Positions 56,486-64,000 of a stretch of DNA of 64,000 nt are shown piece by piece (the first letter of the stretch is position 1; each line of letters begins with the position of its first letter). A model generated the notes under the pieces. The model was given only the letters and a program-made list of their open reading frames with translations, was not told the origin of the DNA and did no database searches. The position numbers and the translations under genes are program-made. Where the stretch lies: positions 62,001 through 126,000 of the forward strand of contig NZ_QCYJ01000099.1 of NCBI RefSeq assembly GCF_003123685.1, given 5' to 3'. Source of the DNA: Nocardia aurea (GTDB lineage Bacteria > Actinomycetota > Actinomycetes > Mycobacteriales > Mycobacteriaceae).

Positions 56486-56628
56486 GCGCCGCCCGCCGGT
56501 GATCGCGGCCTGTCGGCGATCGCCGTCCGTCGGTCTACGCGGCCGTCGGTGAACGCCGGCCATCGGTGAACGCGCCTCGGCGTCCCCGGTCCGACCCGGT
56601 TCCACGGGGGCGACAACAGCGTGGTTGA

Positions 56629-56634
56629 TAGATT
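56629..56634 (+). promoter_or_regulatory. -10 hexamer of the cobU operon
   Basis: TAGATT, 7 bases before the GTG start of cobU. Confidence 0.6.
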
Positions 56635-56641
56635 GCCGACC

Positions 56642-57193
56642 GTGCCACCCCCGAGCGCCGACCCCGTCCGCCCCCCGCGCACGCTCGTGCTCGGCGGAGC
56701 CAGGTCGGGGAAATCCGCGTACGCCGAGAACCTGGCCGGGGCGGACGGGCCGGTCCGTTACGTGGCGACCTCGGTGCCCGACCCCGCCGATCTCGATTTC
56801 GCCGAGCGCATCGCCGTCCATCGGCGACGGCGTCCATCCGATTGGGTCGTCGTCGAAAGTATCGACCCGGCAGGTGTTCTCGCCGATCCGTCGACCGGTG
56901 CGACGCTCATCGACGATATCGGCACCTGGCTCACCGCCCGCATCGATGCGCGCGCGGCCTGGGAGGCCCCGCGCGGCACCGTCGGACCGGACGCGGACGA
57001 ACTGGTCGCGGCGGTGGCGGCGTATCCGGGTCACCTGGTGGTCGTGAGCCCCGAGGTCGGCATGGGCGTCATTCCCGCGACGCGTTCCGGGCGGCTTTTC
57101 CGCGACGAGATCGGCGCGCTCAATCAACGGCTGGCCGCCGTGTGCGACGAAGCGTTCCTGGTCGTCGCGGGTCTGCCGCTGCGCCTGAAATAG
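56642..57193 (+). CDS. cobU: Adenosylcobinamide kinase / adenosylcobinamide-phosphate guanylyltransferase
   Basis: Phosphorylates and then guanylylates adenosylcobinamide in nucleotide-loop assembly of B12. The P-loop is TLVLGGARSGKSAYAE; the following RYVATSVPD and the guanylylation-region HRRRRPSDW, where the His would carry GMP, fit CobU. C-terminal GMGVIPATRSGRLFRDEIGALNQRLA is conserved. 183 residues. GTG 56642 is favoured by TAGATT 7 bases upstream; an earlier GTG at 56621 would overlap that promoter. First gene of cobU-cobT-ORF-cobS. Confidence 0.94.
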   Translation: MPPPSADPVRPPRTLVLGGARSGKSAYAENLAGADGPVRYVATSVPDPADLDFAERIAVHRRRRPSDWVVVESIDPAGVLADPSTGATLIDDIGTWLTARIDARAAWEAPRGTVGPDADELVAAVAAYPGHLVVVSPEVGMGVIPATRSGRLFRDEIGALNQRLAAVCDEAFLVVAGLPLRLK

Positions 57194-57327
57194 GCGAGCG
57201 CTCGCCGTCGGCGCATGTGATGAGCCGTGCGAACGAGTCGGGCGCTGTCACCGCGCGGGAACCGGCCGGGCAAGATTGGTCGGCGGAACCACGCGCGGCA
57301 CAGACGCCCCGACCGAGAGGCTCGACA

Positions 57328-58413
57328 GTGATAGACGGATTCGGACCGGTCACACCCCCCGACCCGGACATTCGTGCGGCGGCGGCGCAACGGCAGCAGC
57401 AGTTGACCAAGCCCGTCGGGGCGCTCGGGCGGTTGGAGGAACTCGGCAACTGGGTCGCGGGCTGCCAGGGTGTGTGCCCGCCGGAACAGTTCCGGCGCGC
57501 GCGAGTGGTGGTCTTCGCCGGGGACCACGGGATCGCGCGCCACGGTGTGTCCGCCTATCCGAGCGAGGTGACCGCGCAGATGGTCGCCAACTTCCGCGCG
57601 GGCGGCGCCGCCGTAAACGCCCTGGCCGCGGTGGCGGGTGCGACGGTGCGCGTGGTCGATATCGCCGTCGACGCCGAGACCGACGACGTCGTCGGCGCGC
57701 ACAAGGTGCGCCGGTCCAGCGGATCCATCGATCGGGAGGACGCGCTCACCCCCGAGGAGATCGAAGCGGCCCTGGCCGCCGGCCGGGCCATCGCCGACGA
57801 CGAGATCGACGCGGGCGCGGATCTGCTCGTCGCGGGCGATATGGGTATCGGCAACACCACCCCGGCCACCGTGCTCATCGCCACGCTCACCGATACCGAA
57901 CCGATCCGCGCGGTGGGCCGCGGCACCGGTATCGACGATGCGGGCTGGTCGCGCAAGGTCGCCGCGATCCGTGACGCCATGCGCCGCGCGCGGCCCGTCG
58001 CCAAGGATCCTGTCGAACTGCTTCGCGTGGCCGGTGGCGCGGATATCGCCGCGATGGCGGGATTCCTGGCGCACGCCGCGAGCAGGCGCACGCCCGTCAT
58101 CCTCGACGGTGTCGTCGTGACCGCCGCCGCGCTGGTCGCCGAGGATCTCGCCGCGGGCGCGCGCGACTGGTGGCTCGCGGGGCACCGGTCCACCGAACCG
58201 GCCCACGCACTCGCACTCGGCCGCCTGCGTCTGGAACCGCTGATCGACCTCGGCATGCGCCTCGGCGAGGGTTCCGGCGCCCTGACGGCGCTGCCGATCC
58301 TGCGCGCCGCCGTCGCTACCCTCGCCGAGATGTCGACTTTCGCCGAGGCCGGTGTGAGCACGTCCGATGACAGTGCCGAGGCCGAGGCGGCACGACCTGA
58401 TCTGACGAAATGA
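57328..58413 (+). CDS. cobT: Nicotinate-nucleotide--dimethylbenzimidazole phosphoribosyltransferase
   Basis: Makes alpha-ribazole phosphate, the lower-ligand nucleotide of B12. The 361-residue length equals Rv2207. Conserved stretches are KPVGALGRLEELGNWVAGCQG, VVFAGDHGIARHGVSAYPSEVTAQM, GAGDMGIGNTTPA-like VAGDMGIGNTTPATVLIA, and the closing MRLGEGSGALTALPILRAAV. GTG 57328 has GAGAGG 7 bases upstream and aligns with the mycobacterial start; an ATG at 57220 would add non-conserved sequence. It overlaps the next small ORF as ATGA. Confidence 0.95.
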   Translation: MIDGFGPVTPPDPDIRAAAAQRQQQLTKPVGALGRLEELGNWVAGCQGVCPPEQFRRARVVVFAGDHGIARHGVSAYPSEVTAQMVANFRAGGAAVNALAAVAGATVRVVDIAVDAETDDVVGAHKVRRSSGSIDREDALTPEEIEAALAAGRAIADDEIDAGADLLVAGDMGIGNTTPATVLIATLTDTEPIRAVGRGTGIDDAGWSRKVAAIRDAMRRARPVAKDPVELLRVAGGADIAAMAGFLAHAASRRTPVILDGVVVTAAALVAEDLAAGARDWWLAGHRSTEPAHALALGRLRLEPLIDLGMRLGEGSGALTALPILRAAVATLAEMSTFAEAGVSTSDDSAEAEAARPDLTK

Positions 58414-58532
58414 GCGGTTACCCCGAAGCGCGTGACGCGACCGGAACGAGCATCGGGCAGGCCGTGGGCACGACGATCGTGGAGTATCACGGCGGCAAGA
58501 TCTGGATCGACGGCGAACGCGGGCCGATATGA
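58410..58532 (+). CDS. 40-residue ORF coupled between cobT and cobS
   Basis: A 40-codon ORF with ATGA overlaps at both ends: its ATG shares bases with the cobT stop and its TGA lies in the cobS ATG. The C-terminal part reads GTTIVEYHGGKIWIDGERG. This resembles the last motif (G2 box region) of histidine-kinase ATPase domains, where IVE.HGG.IW is common. It may be a micro-protein needed for coupling cobT to cobS, or a relic of a kinase gene captured between them. No other motif is visible. Confidence 0.5.
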   Translation: MSGYPEARDATGTSIGQAVGTTIVEYHGGKIWIDGERGPI

Positions 58533-59278
58533 ACGGGTTGCGGCTGGCCGTGTCCTGGCTGACGGTGCTTCCGGTGCGCGGTCCCGACGACGTCGATCGG
58601 AACGCCGCCGGACGGGCGATCGCGCTGGCCCCGGTCGTCGGCGCGCTGCTCGGCGCCGCGGCGGCCGGACTGCTGTGGCTGTTCACCTCGGTCGGCGCGA
58701 GCACACTGCTCGCGGGCCTGCTCGTCGTCGTCGCACTCGCGGCGGCGACCCGCGGCATGCACCTGGACGGGCTGGCCGACACCATGGACGGACTCGGCAG
58801 CTACGGTTCGCCGGAGCGTGCGCGCGAGATCATGAAGGGCGGTGCGGCCGGGCCGTTCGGCGTCGCCGCGATCGTCTTCGTCGTCGGGCTCCAAGCGGTC
58901 TCGTTCGCGGCGCTCGCGGACCACGAACGGTGGTACGCCGTCGCGCTCGCGGTCGCGCTCGGGCGCACGCTCGTCGTGCTCGCCTGCCGACGCGGTGCGC
59001 CCGCCGCCCCGGGCACCGGCTTCGGCGCGCTGGTGGCGGACACGCAATCTCCGGTCACCGCGGCACTGTGGACGACCGCCGGGGTCGCCGCCGCGATCTT
59101 CGCGGTGCCCGAGCGTGCCTGGCTCGGCCCGCTGGTCGTCCTCGTCGCCGTCGGGGCGGCGACGGTACTCGTCCGGCATACCGCGCGGCGTTTCGGCGGG
59201 CTTTCGGGTGATGTTCTCGGCGCGGTGGTAGAGATCTCGGTCGCAATATCCGCGATCGGGTTCTCCCTCGCGCTCTAG
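58529..59278 (+). CDS. cobS: Adenosylcobinamide-GDP ribazoletransferase (cobalamin synthase)
   Basis: Integral-membrane enzyme joining adenosylcobinamide-GDP with alpha-ribazole, the last assembly step of B12. The 249-residue protein has the CobS signature MHLDGLADTMDGLGSYGSPERAREIMK, whose Asp residues bind Mg, and the following hydrophobic helices (GVAAIVFVVGLQAVSFAAL and others). The N-terminus LAVSWLTVLPVRGP is typical. ATG overlaps the small ORF stop as ATGA. Confidence 0.94.
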   Translation: MNGLRLAVSWLTVLPVRGPDDVDRNAAGRAIALAPVVGALLGAAAAGLLWLFTSVGASTLLAGLLVVVALAAATRGMHLDGLADTMDGLGSYGSPERAREIMKGGAAGPFGVAAIVFVVGLQAVSFAALADHERWYAVALAVALGRTLVVLACRRGAPAAPGTGFGALVADTQSPVTAALWTTAGVAAAIFAVPERAWLGPLVVLVAVGAATVLVRHTARRFGGLSGDVLGAVVEISVAISAIGFSLAL

Positions 59279-59555
59279 CGACGAACGCCACAGCGTTCCC
59301 TCCGGCATCCGCGCCCTCTCCTGTCACATCCGTCGACGCCTCGACGGCCCGTACCGCGGGTTGTGACCGATCAGAGCGACGGTTGCCTCCGTCACCGCAC
59401 CGTCGATACCCACCGGTACTCCGGGCCGGAACATCGGATCCGTATTCGCGCTCGACTCAAGCGAATTCGCCGCACACCCCGCCCGACGACGGTGCGTGCG
59501 CGCCGGGCAACGGAATGTTTGCGGCACCGAGATGCCAACCGTCTGGGTCAGGACA

Positions 59556-59561
59556 TAAGGT
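59556..59561 (+). promoter_or_regulatory. -10 hexamer of the MBL-fold gene
   Basis: TAAGGT, 7 bases before the ATG at 59569. Confidence 0.55.
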
Positions 59562-59568
59562 GAGCGGC

Positions 59569-60282
59569 ATGTCTTCCGAGCGCATCTACTTCCGACAGCT
59601 GCTGTCCGGCCGTGACTACGCCGTCGGCGACCCCATCGCGACGCAGATGCGAAATTTCGCGTACCTGATCGGCGATCGGGAGACGGGCGAAGCCGTCGTC
59701 ATCGACCCCGCCTACGCGGCCGCCGACCTCGCCGGGATCGCCGAGAGCGACGGCATGCGGCTCACCGGTGTGCTCGCCACCCACCACCATCCCGACCACG
59801 TCGGCGGGACCATGATGGGTTTCACCCTCGGCGGTGTGCGCGAACTCCTCGAAACCGTCAGCGTGCCGGTGCACGTGAACGCCCACGAATTGGACTGGGT
59901 CGCCAATGTCACCGGGATCGCGCCCAGCGAGCTCACCGGCCACGAACACGGTGACAAGGTCTCGGTCGGCGCCTTCGACATCGAGTTACTACATACCCCC
60001 GGCCACACCCCCGGCAGTCAGTGTTTCCTGTTCGACAACCGGCTCATCGCGGGCGACACGCTGTTCGTCGACGGCTGCGGGCGCACCGACTTCCCCGGCG
60101 GCGACTCCGACGAGATGTTCCGCAGCCTGCGCCACCTGGCCGCCCTCGACGGCGACCCGGTCGTCTACCCGGGCCACTGGTACTCCCAGGAACCCAGCGC
60201 CACCCTGTCCAGCATCAAGGACAACAACTACGTCATGCGACCGCAGACCCTGGAGCAGTGGCAGATGCTCATGCCCGGCTGA
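59569..60282 (+). CDS. MBL-fold metallohydrolase (persulfide dioxygenase/glyoxalase II group)
   Basis: A 237-residue metallo-beta-lactamase fold enzyme. Metal ligands are in TGVLATHHHPDHVGG, LLHTPGHTPGSQCF and the bridging Asp in IAGDTLFVDGCGRTDFPGGD, with the last His in VYPGHWYS. The CGRTDFPGGD motif is typical of the persulfide dioxygenase/ETHE1 side of the family rather than plain glyoxalase II. Glutathione is absent from actinobacteria, so a mycothiol or inorganic persulfide substrate would be expected; this is inference. ATG 59569 is leaderless type. Confidence 0.88.
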   Translation: MSSERIYFRQLLSGRDYAVGDPIATQMRNFAYLIGDRETGEAVVIDPAYAAADLAGIAESDGMRLTGVLATHHHPDHVGGTMMGFTLGGVRELLETVSVPVHVNAHELDWVANVTGIAPSELTGHEHGDKVSVGAFDIELLHTPGHTPGSQCFLFDNRLIAGDTLFVDGCGRTDFPGGDSDEMFRSLRHLAALDGDPVVYPGHWYSQEPSATLSSIKDNNYVMRPQTLEQWQMLMPG

Positions 60283-60308
60283 GCGAACCCGGGAACGACA
60301 CCGCGGAC

Positions 60309-60329
60309 GGCCGGGCCGACAGCCCGGCC
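60309..60329. terminator. Terminator hairpin between the MBL gene and ilvE
   Basis: 8-bp GC stem GGCCGGGC / GCCCGGCC with a 5-base loop in the convergent gap. Confidence 0.65.
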
Positions 60330-60333
60330 GATC

Positions 60334-61434
60334 TCACATTCCGCGCATCCACCCGTGGATATCTTCGAAGGTGCCGCGCTGGATACCCGTGAGCGTGTCG
60401 CGCAGCGCCATCGTCACCTCGCCGGGTTCCCCACCGCCGATGGTGAACTCCCCCTCGGCGGAGCGAACCCAGCCGACCGGGGTGATGACCGCCGCGGTGC
60501 CGCAGGCGAATACCTCGGAGATATCACCGGATTCGGCGCCCTTGCGCCACTCCTCCACCGACACCTTGCGCTCCTCCACGGGATAACCCGAGTCGGCGGC
60601 CAGCGTGAGCAGCGAATCGCGGGTGATACCCGGCAGCAGCGATCCGGACAGTTCCGGGGTCACCAGACGGGCTTCCGAACCCGAGCCGAAGACGAAGAAC
60701 AGATTGTTGGTGCCCATCTCCTCGACGTAGCGGCGTTCGACGGCGTCCAGCCACACCACCTGGTCGCAACCCTTTTCCGAAGCCTGCGACTGGGCGAGCA
60801 GCGAGGCCGCGTAATTACCGGCCACCTTCGCCTCCCCGGTGCCGCCGGGGGCCGCGCGCACGTATTCGGTGGACAGCCACACCCGCACCGGCTTCACCCC
60901 GCGCGGGAAGTACGCGCCCGCAGGGGAGCCGAGCAGCAGGTATTTGTAGGAGGCCGCGGGCTTCACACCGAGCCCGGCCTCGGTCGCGAACATGAACGGC
61001 CGCAGGTACAGCGAATCCTCGCCGCCCGCTTTCGGCACCCAGTTCCCGTCGGCCTCCAGCAGTTGGCGCACCGACTCGATGAACAGTTCCTCGGGCAGTT
61101 CGGCCATCGCCATCCGGCGTGCCGACCGCTGGAAACGCGCGGCGTTGGCATCGATCCGGAAACAGGAGACGCTGCCGTCGGCCTGCCGGTAGGCCTTGAG
61201 TCCCTCGAAGATCGCCTGTCCGTAGTGGAAGACCATGGTCGACGGGTCCATCGCGAGCGATCCGTACGGCTCCAGCCGCGCGTTGCTCCAGCCCTCGCCC
61301 TCGGTGTAATCGATCGACACCATGTGGTCGGTGAAGAATCGCCCGAATCCGGGTGCCGCCAGAATCTCCTGTACCCGCTGCGCCGGGGTGGGCGCAGGAT
61401 GAGGGATACGGGTGAACTGTGCGGCAGCGGTCAT
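60334..61434 (-). CDS. ilvE: Branched-chain amino-acid aminotransferase
   Basis: PLP-dependent fold-IV transaminase for Leu, Ile and Val, 366 residues. The start aligns as MTAAAQFTRIPHPAPTPAQR; key stretches are SIDYTEGEGWSNARLEPYGSL, LHY-like FHYGQAIFEGLKAYR, and the PLP Lys in EAKVAGNYAASLLAQ. The C-terminal EVFACGTAAVITPVG and EVTMALRDTLTGIQRG are standard. ATG 61434 is preferred to an upstream in-frame start at 61455 because TAAGAT lies exactly 7 bases before it, inside the longer frame. Confidence 0.95.
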   Translation of the reverse strand: MTAAAQFTRIPHPAPTPAQRVQEILAAPGFGRFFTDHMVSIDYTEGEGWSNARLEPYGSLAMDPSTMVFHYGQAIFEGLKAYRQADGSVSCFRIDANAARFQRSARRMAMAELPEELFIESVRQLLEADGNWVPKAGGEDSLYLRPFMFATEAGLGVKPAASYKYLLLGSPAGAYFPRGVKPVRVWLSTEYVRAAPGGTGEAKVAGNYAASLLAQSQASEKGCDQVVWLDAVERRYVEEMGTNNLFFVFGSGSEARLVTPELSGSLLPGITRDSLLTLAADSGYPVEERKVSVEEWRKGAESGDISEVFACGTAAVITPVGWVRSAEGEFTIGGGEPGEVTMALRDTLTGIQRGTFEDIHGWMRGM

Positions 61435-61441
61435 GGAATGG

Positions 61442-61447
61442 ATCTTA
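61442..61447 (-). promoter_or_regulatory. -10 hexamer of ilvE
   Basis: TAAGAT on the minus strand, 7-base spacer to ATG at 61434. Confidence 0.6.
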
Positions 61448-61546
61448 TCTGCCACCTTTTCCCGGCGTTTACCGCCTTGGTCACGACTCGATAGAGGCGA
61501 CGGCGGTCGCCGGGAACGACCGCCGAGCGGTATCGGCCCGACGGCC

Positions 61547-62647
61547 TCAGGCGGTGCGGGTCTCGACGAACGGAGGTTTGACGACCGAGCAGCGCAGCCG
61601 TCGCCCGCGCACGTCCACCTCGACCTCGATATCGGGCAGCAACTCGCGCGCGGTGTCGACGAGGGCCAGCGCGATACCCACCTTCAGGGTGGGCGAGAAG
61701 GTTCCCGAAGTGGTTTCGCCCACCGGTTCCCCGTCCAGCAGCACTTGCTGCCCCTGGCGCAGCACCCCGCGATCGATGGCCTTCAGCCCCACCAGGGTTC
61801 GGCGCGGACCCGCCGCCCTCTCGGCCTCCAGCGCCGCCTTGCCCCAGAATTCGGGTTTCTTCCAGCCGACCGCCCACCCGCAGCGCGCCTGCACCGGCGT
61901 GATGTCGGTCGACAGCTCGTGGCCGTGCAGCGGATACCCCATCTCGGTGCGCAGGGTGTCGCGCGCGCCGAGTCCGGCGGGCTGACCGCCCGCCGCGCGG
62001 ACCGCGTCGACCAGCGCGCGGAACAGCGGCTCGGCATCGTCCCAGCGCGGCAGCAGTTCGTAGCCGTGCTCGCCGGTGTATCCGGTGCGGCACACGCGGA
62101 CCGCGCGACCGTCCCACTCGGCGTCGGCGTAGGCCATGTACTCGAGCTCGGTCGGCAGGCCGAGCGCGGTCAGCACGTCGGCCGATTTCGGGCCCTGCAC
62201 GGCGAACACGGCGAAATCGCGGTGCTCGTCGGTCACCGTGACGCCCTGCGGCGCGGCCTTACGCAATTCCGCGACCACGGTCGCGGTATTCGCCGCGTTG
62301 GGCACGAGGAAGATCTCGTCCTCGCCGACGTAGTAGGCGATCAGATCGTCGATCACGCCGCCCTCTTCGGTGCAGCACAGCGTGTACTGGGCCTTACCGG
62401 GCCGGATTCGACCGAGATCGTTGGTCAGCGCGGAGTTCACGAATTCCGCCGCGCCCGGCCCGCGCACGGTCGCCTTGCCGAGATGACTCACGTCGAACAG
62501 GCCGACCGCGGCGCGCACGGCCTGGTGTTCGGTGACTGTCCCCGCGTACGACACCGGCATCTCCCACCCGCCGAAGGGCGCGAAACTCGCGCCCAACTCG
62601 GCGTGCACTCCGCGGATCGGGCCTTGCAGCAGGTTCGTCTCGGTCAC
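61547..62647 (-). CDS. gcvT: Glycine cleavage system T protein (aminomethyltransferase)
   Basis: Transfers the methylene carbon of glycine to tetrahydrofolate, 366 residues. It has the N-terminal LLQGPIRGVHAELGASFAPFGGWEMPVSY, the FDVSHLGKATVRGPGA motif, and the CRTGYTGEHGYELL segment with the catalytic-region residues. The C-terminal barrel has VGETTSGTFSPTLKVGIALALV. GTG 62647 has TAAGCT 6 bases upstream on the minus strand and no ribosome site. It stands alone; gcvH and gcvP are elsewhere. Between ilvE and pepA as in Rv2210c-Rv2213. Confidence 0.95.
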   Translation of the reverse strand: MTETNLLQGPIRGVHAELGASFAPFGGWEMPVSYAGTVTEHQAVRAAVGLFDVSHLGKATVRGPGAAEFVNSALTNDLGRIRPGKAQYTLCCTEEGGVIDDLIAYYVGEDEIFLVPNAANTATVVAELRKAAPQGVTVTDEHRDFAVFAVQGPKSADVLTALGLPTELEYMAYADAEWDGRAVRVCRTGYTGEHGYELLPRWDDAEPLFRALVDAVRAAGGQPAGLGARDTLRTEMGYPLHGHELSTDITPVQARCGWAVGWKKPEFWGKAALEAERAAGPRRTLVGLKAIDRGVLRQGQQVLLDGEPVGETTSGTFSPTLKVGIALALVDTARELLPDIEVEVDVRGRRLRCSVVKPPFVETRTA

Positions 62648-62653
62648 CCGGCG

Positions 62654-62659
62654 AGCTTA
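62654..62659 (-). promoter_or_regulatory. -10 hexamer of gcvT
   Basis: TAAGCT on the minus strand, 6-base spacer to GTG at 62647. Confidence 0.6.
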
Positions 62660-62820
62660 GCCGCCGCCGAACCGCCGTCGGGGCGCCACGCGATCGAACC
62701 CGTGCGGCGGCGCTCGCGGCGGCCGACAGGGAAACCGTGGCGTGTCGGTGACGTTCGTTTCGACAGGCGTTCGGCCCGCTACTCGGTGGCGTCGCGCTGC
62801 GATACCGGAAGCGAACCGAA

Positions 62821-62826
62821 TAACCT
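62821..62826 (+). promoter_or_regulatory. -10 hexamer of pepA
   Basis: TAACCT, 6 bases before the ATG at 62833. Confidence 0.6.
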
Positions 62827-62832
62827 GTGCCA

Positions 62833-64000
62833 ATGACAGCTGTTGCAGATCGCTCGCTCGGACCGGAACTGGCGCGTACCGAAACAATCGGCCCGGACAC
62901 CGACGTCCTCGTCATCGGGTTGACCTCTTCGGAGAACGGCCCGGCCATCGCGCCCGACGACTTGTTCAGTGACGTGCTCGGCGCCGACATACGCGCGGAG
63001 CTGCTGGATCAGCTCGGCGCGGTCGGCGCCAAAGGTAAACCCGAAGAACTCACCCGGGTCCCGGCTCCCGCCGGGCTGGAAGGCGTCACCAGCGTGCTCG
63101 CGGTCGGGCTCGGGTCCCCCGACAAGGTCGACGCGGAACAGATCCGTCGCTCGGCGGGTGTGGCGGCCCGCTCGCTCAGCGGCACCGAACTGGTCGTGAC
63201 CACCCTGTCCGGACTCGATCTCGGGGCCGCGGCCGAAGGCTTCTACCTGGGCGCGTACACCTTCACCCCGTTCAAATCCGGCAAATCCGCGCCGAAGTCG
63301 GACGAGCGTCCCGTGGTACGGGTCGAATTGCTCGTCCCCGAACCGGAATTCGGCACCACCGAACTCCTGCGCGCGCAACTCGTCGCCGAAGCCGTCGCCA
63401 CCGCGCGCGATTTCGTCAACACTCCGCCGAGCCACCTGTTCCCCGCCGAATTCGCCACGCGGGCGGCGACACTCGCCGAGGCCGCGGGGCTGGAGGTCGA
63501 GGTTCTCGACGAGAACGCCCTGGAAGCGGGCGGTTACGGCGGTGTGCTCGGCGTCGGCAAGGGTTCGTCGCGACCGCCGCGGCTGGTCCGGCTCACCTAC
63601 GCGGGCGGTGACAAGAAGGTCGCGCTGGTCGGCAAGGGCGTCACCTTCGACACCGGCGGTATCTCGATCAAGCCCGCGCAGAACATGGAGAACATGACCT
63701 CGGATATGGCGGGAGCGGCCGCGGTCATCGCGGCCACCCTGCTCGCGGCGCGGCTCGGCCTGCCGATCACGGTGACCGCCGTCGTCCCGATGGCCGAGAA
63801 CATGCCGTCCTCCACCGCGCAGCGGCCGGGCGACGTGCTCACCCAGTACGGCGGCACCACCGTCGAAGTGATCAACACCGACGCCGAGGGCCGCCTCATC
63901 CTGGCCGACGCCATCGTGCGGGCGGGCGAGGACTCCCCCGAGTACATCATCGACGTCGCCACCCTCACCGGCGCCCAACTGGTCGCGCTCGGCACCCGCA
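62833..64000 (+). CDS. pepA: Leucyl aminopeptidase, M17 family (3' truncated)
   Basis: Zinc/manganese aminopeptidase that releases N-terminal residues from peptides; cytoplasmic hexamer in known members. About 389 residues are in the window and the frame is open at the end. Metal and catalytic residues are in VALVGKGVTFDTGGISIKP (Lys, Asp), ENMTSDMAGAAAV and the M17 signature NTDAEGRLILAD. The N-terminal domain (1-175) is the less conserved macro-like part. ATG 62833 is leaderless type, TAACCT 6 bases upstream. Homologue of mycobacterial pepB, Rv2213. Confidence 0.95.
   Translation, partial: MTAVADRSLGPELARTETIGPDTDVLVIGLTSSENGPAIAPDDLFSDVLGADIRAELLDQLGAVGAKGKPEELTRVPAPAGLEGVTSVLAVGLGSPDKVDAEQIRRSAGVAARSLSGTELVVTTLSGLDLGAAAEGFYLGAYTFTPFKSGKSAPKSDERPVVRVELLVPEPEFGTTELLRAQLVAEAVATARDFVNTPPSHLFPAEFATRAATLAEAAGLEVEVLDENALEAGGYGGVLGVGKGSSRPPRLVRLTYAGGDKKVALVGKGVTFDTGGISIKPAQNMENMTSDMAGAAAVIAATLLAARLGLPITVTAVVPMAENMPSSTAQRPGDVLTQYGGTTVEVINTDAEGRLILADAIVRAGEDSPEYIIDVATLTGAQLVALGTR

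Overview
The window is one continuous piece of a very GC-rich actinobacterial chromosome. It has cytochrome bcc-aa3 genes (qcrCAB, ctaC/E/F), MptB and PimB' mannosyltransferases, class II DAHP synthase and a PASTA kinase, and a gene order that I recall matching Mycobacterium tuberculosis Rv2172c-Rv2213. This points to Mycobacteriales, most likely Nocardia or a near relative. No tRNA, rRNA, CRISPR array, insertion sequence or prophage was seen. The first and last genes run off the window.

Layout. (1) 2-8797: one tightly packed operon with an amino-acid binding protein, a GNAT acetyltransferase, a full oligopeptide-type ABC transporter with a fused double ATPase, two small coupled ORFs, a DUF1684 protein and a luciferase-like flavin monooxygenase. 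It resembles uptake and oxidative breakdown of an amino-acid or organosulfur conjugate. (2) 8801-18607: metF, a polyprenyl diphosphate synthase, crtI, mptB, crtB, an Rv2175c-like DNA-binding protein and a PknL-type kinase, so carotenoid genes are interleaved with lipoglycan and signalling genes. (3) 18740-24002: a VOC protein, a LysR regulator divergent from an MFS exporter with twin operator-like palindromes, aroG and an exoribonuclease. (4) 24069-42553: qcrBAC-ctaE (minus), trpD, a DnaQ-UvrC fusion, two NlpC/P60 hydrolases, pimB', two SRPBCC proteins, an ArsA-like ATPase, glucokinase and an acyltransferase. This block is inverted relative to the order I recall in mycobacteria and corynebacteria. 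(5) 42683-48761: spo0M, an unknown gene, an ABC1 kinase, an FAD oxidoreductase and an SDR lacking its catalytic residues. (6) 48836-64000: ctaF-ctaC, asnB, an adenosine/sugar kinase, an A-type Fe-S carrier, DUF3043, a GlxA-type regulator, cobU-cobT-(40-aa ORF)-cobS, an MBL-fold hydrolase, ilvE, gcvT and pepA (partial).

How it works together. The conserved parts serve the respiratory chain (bcc-aa3), cell-envelope synthesis (PimB', MptB, acyltransferase, NlpC/P60, PknL), aromatic and branched amino acids (AroG, TrpD, IlvE) and cobalamin and one-carbon metabolism (CobUTS, MetF, GcvT). Two reading rules help fix starts. Eighteen genes show a TANNNT-like -10 hexamer exactly 6 or 7 bases before the start codon (leaderless type). 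Three conserved genes (10055, 23514, 38877) can only begin at CTG if their conserved N-termini are kept.
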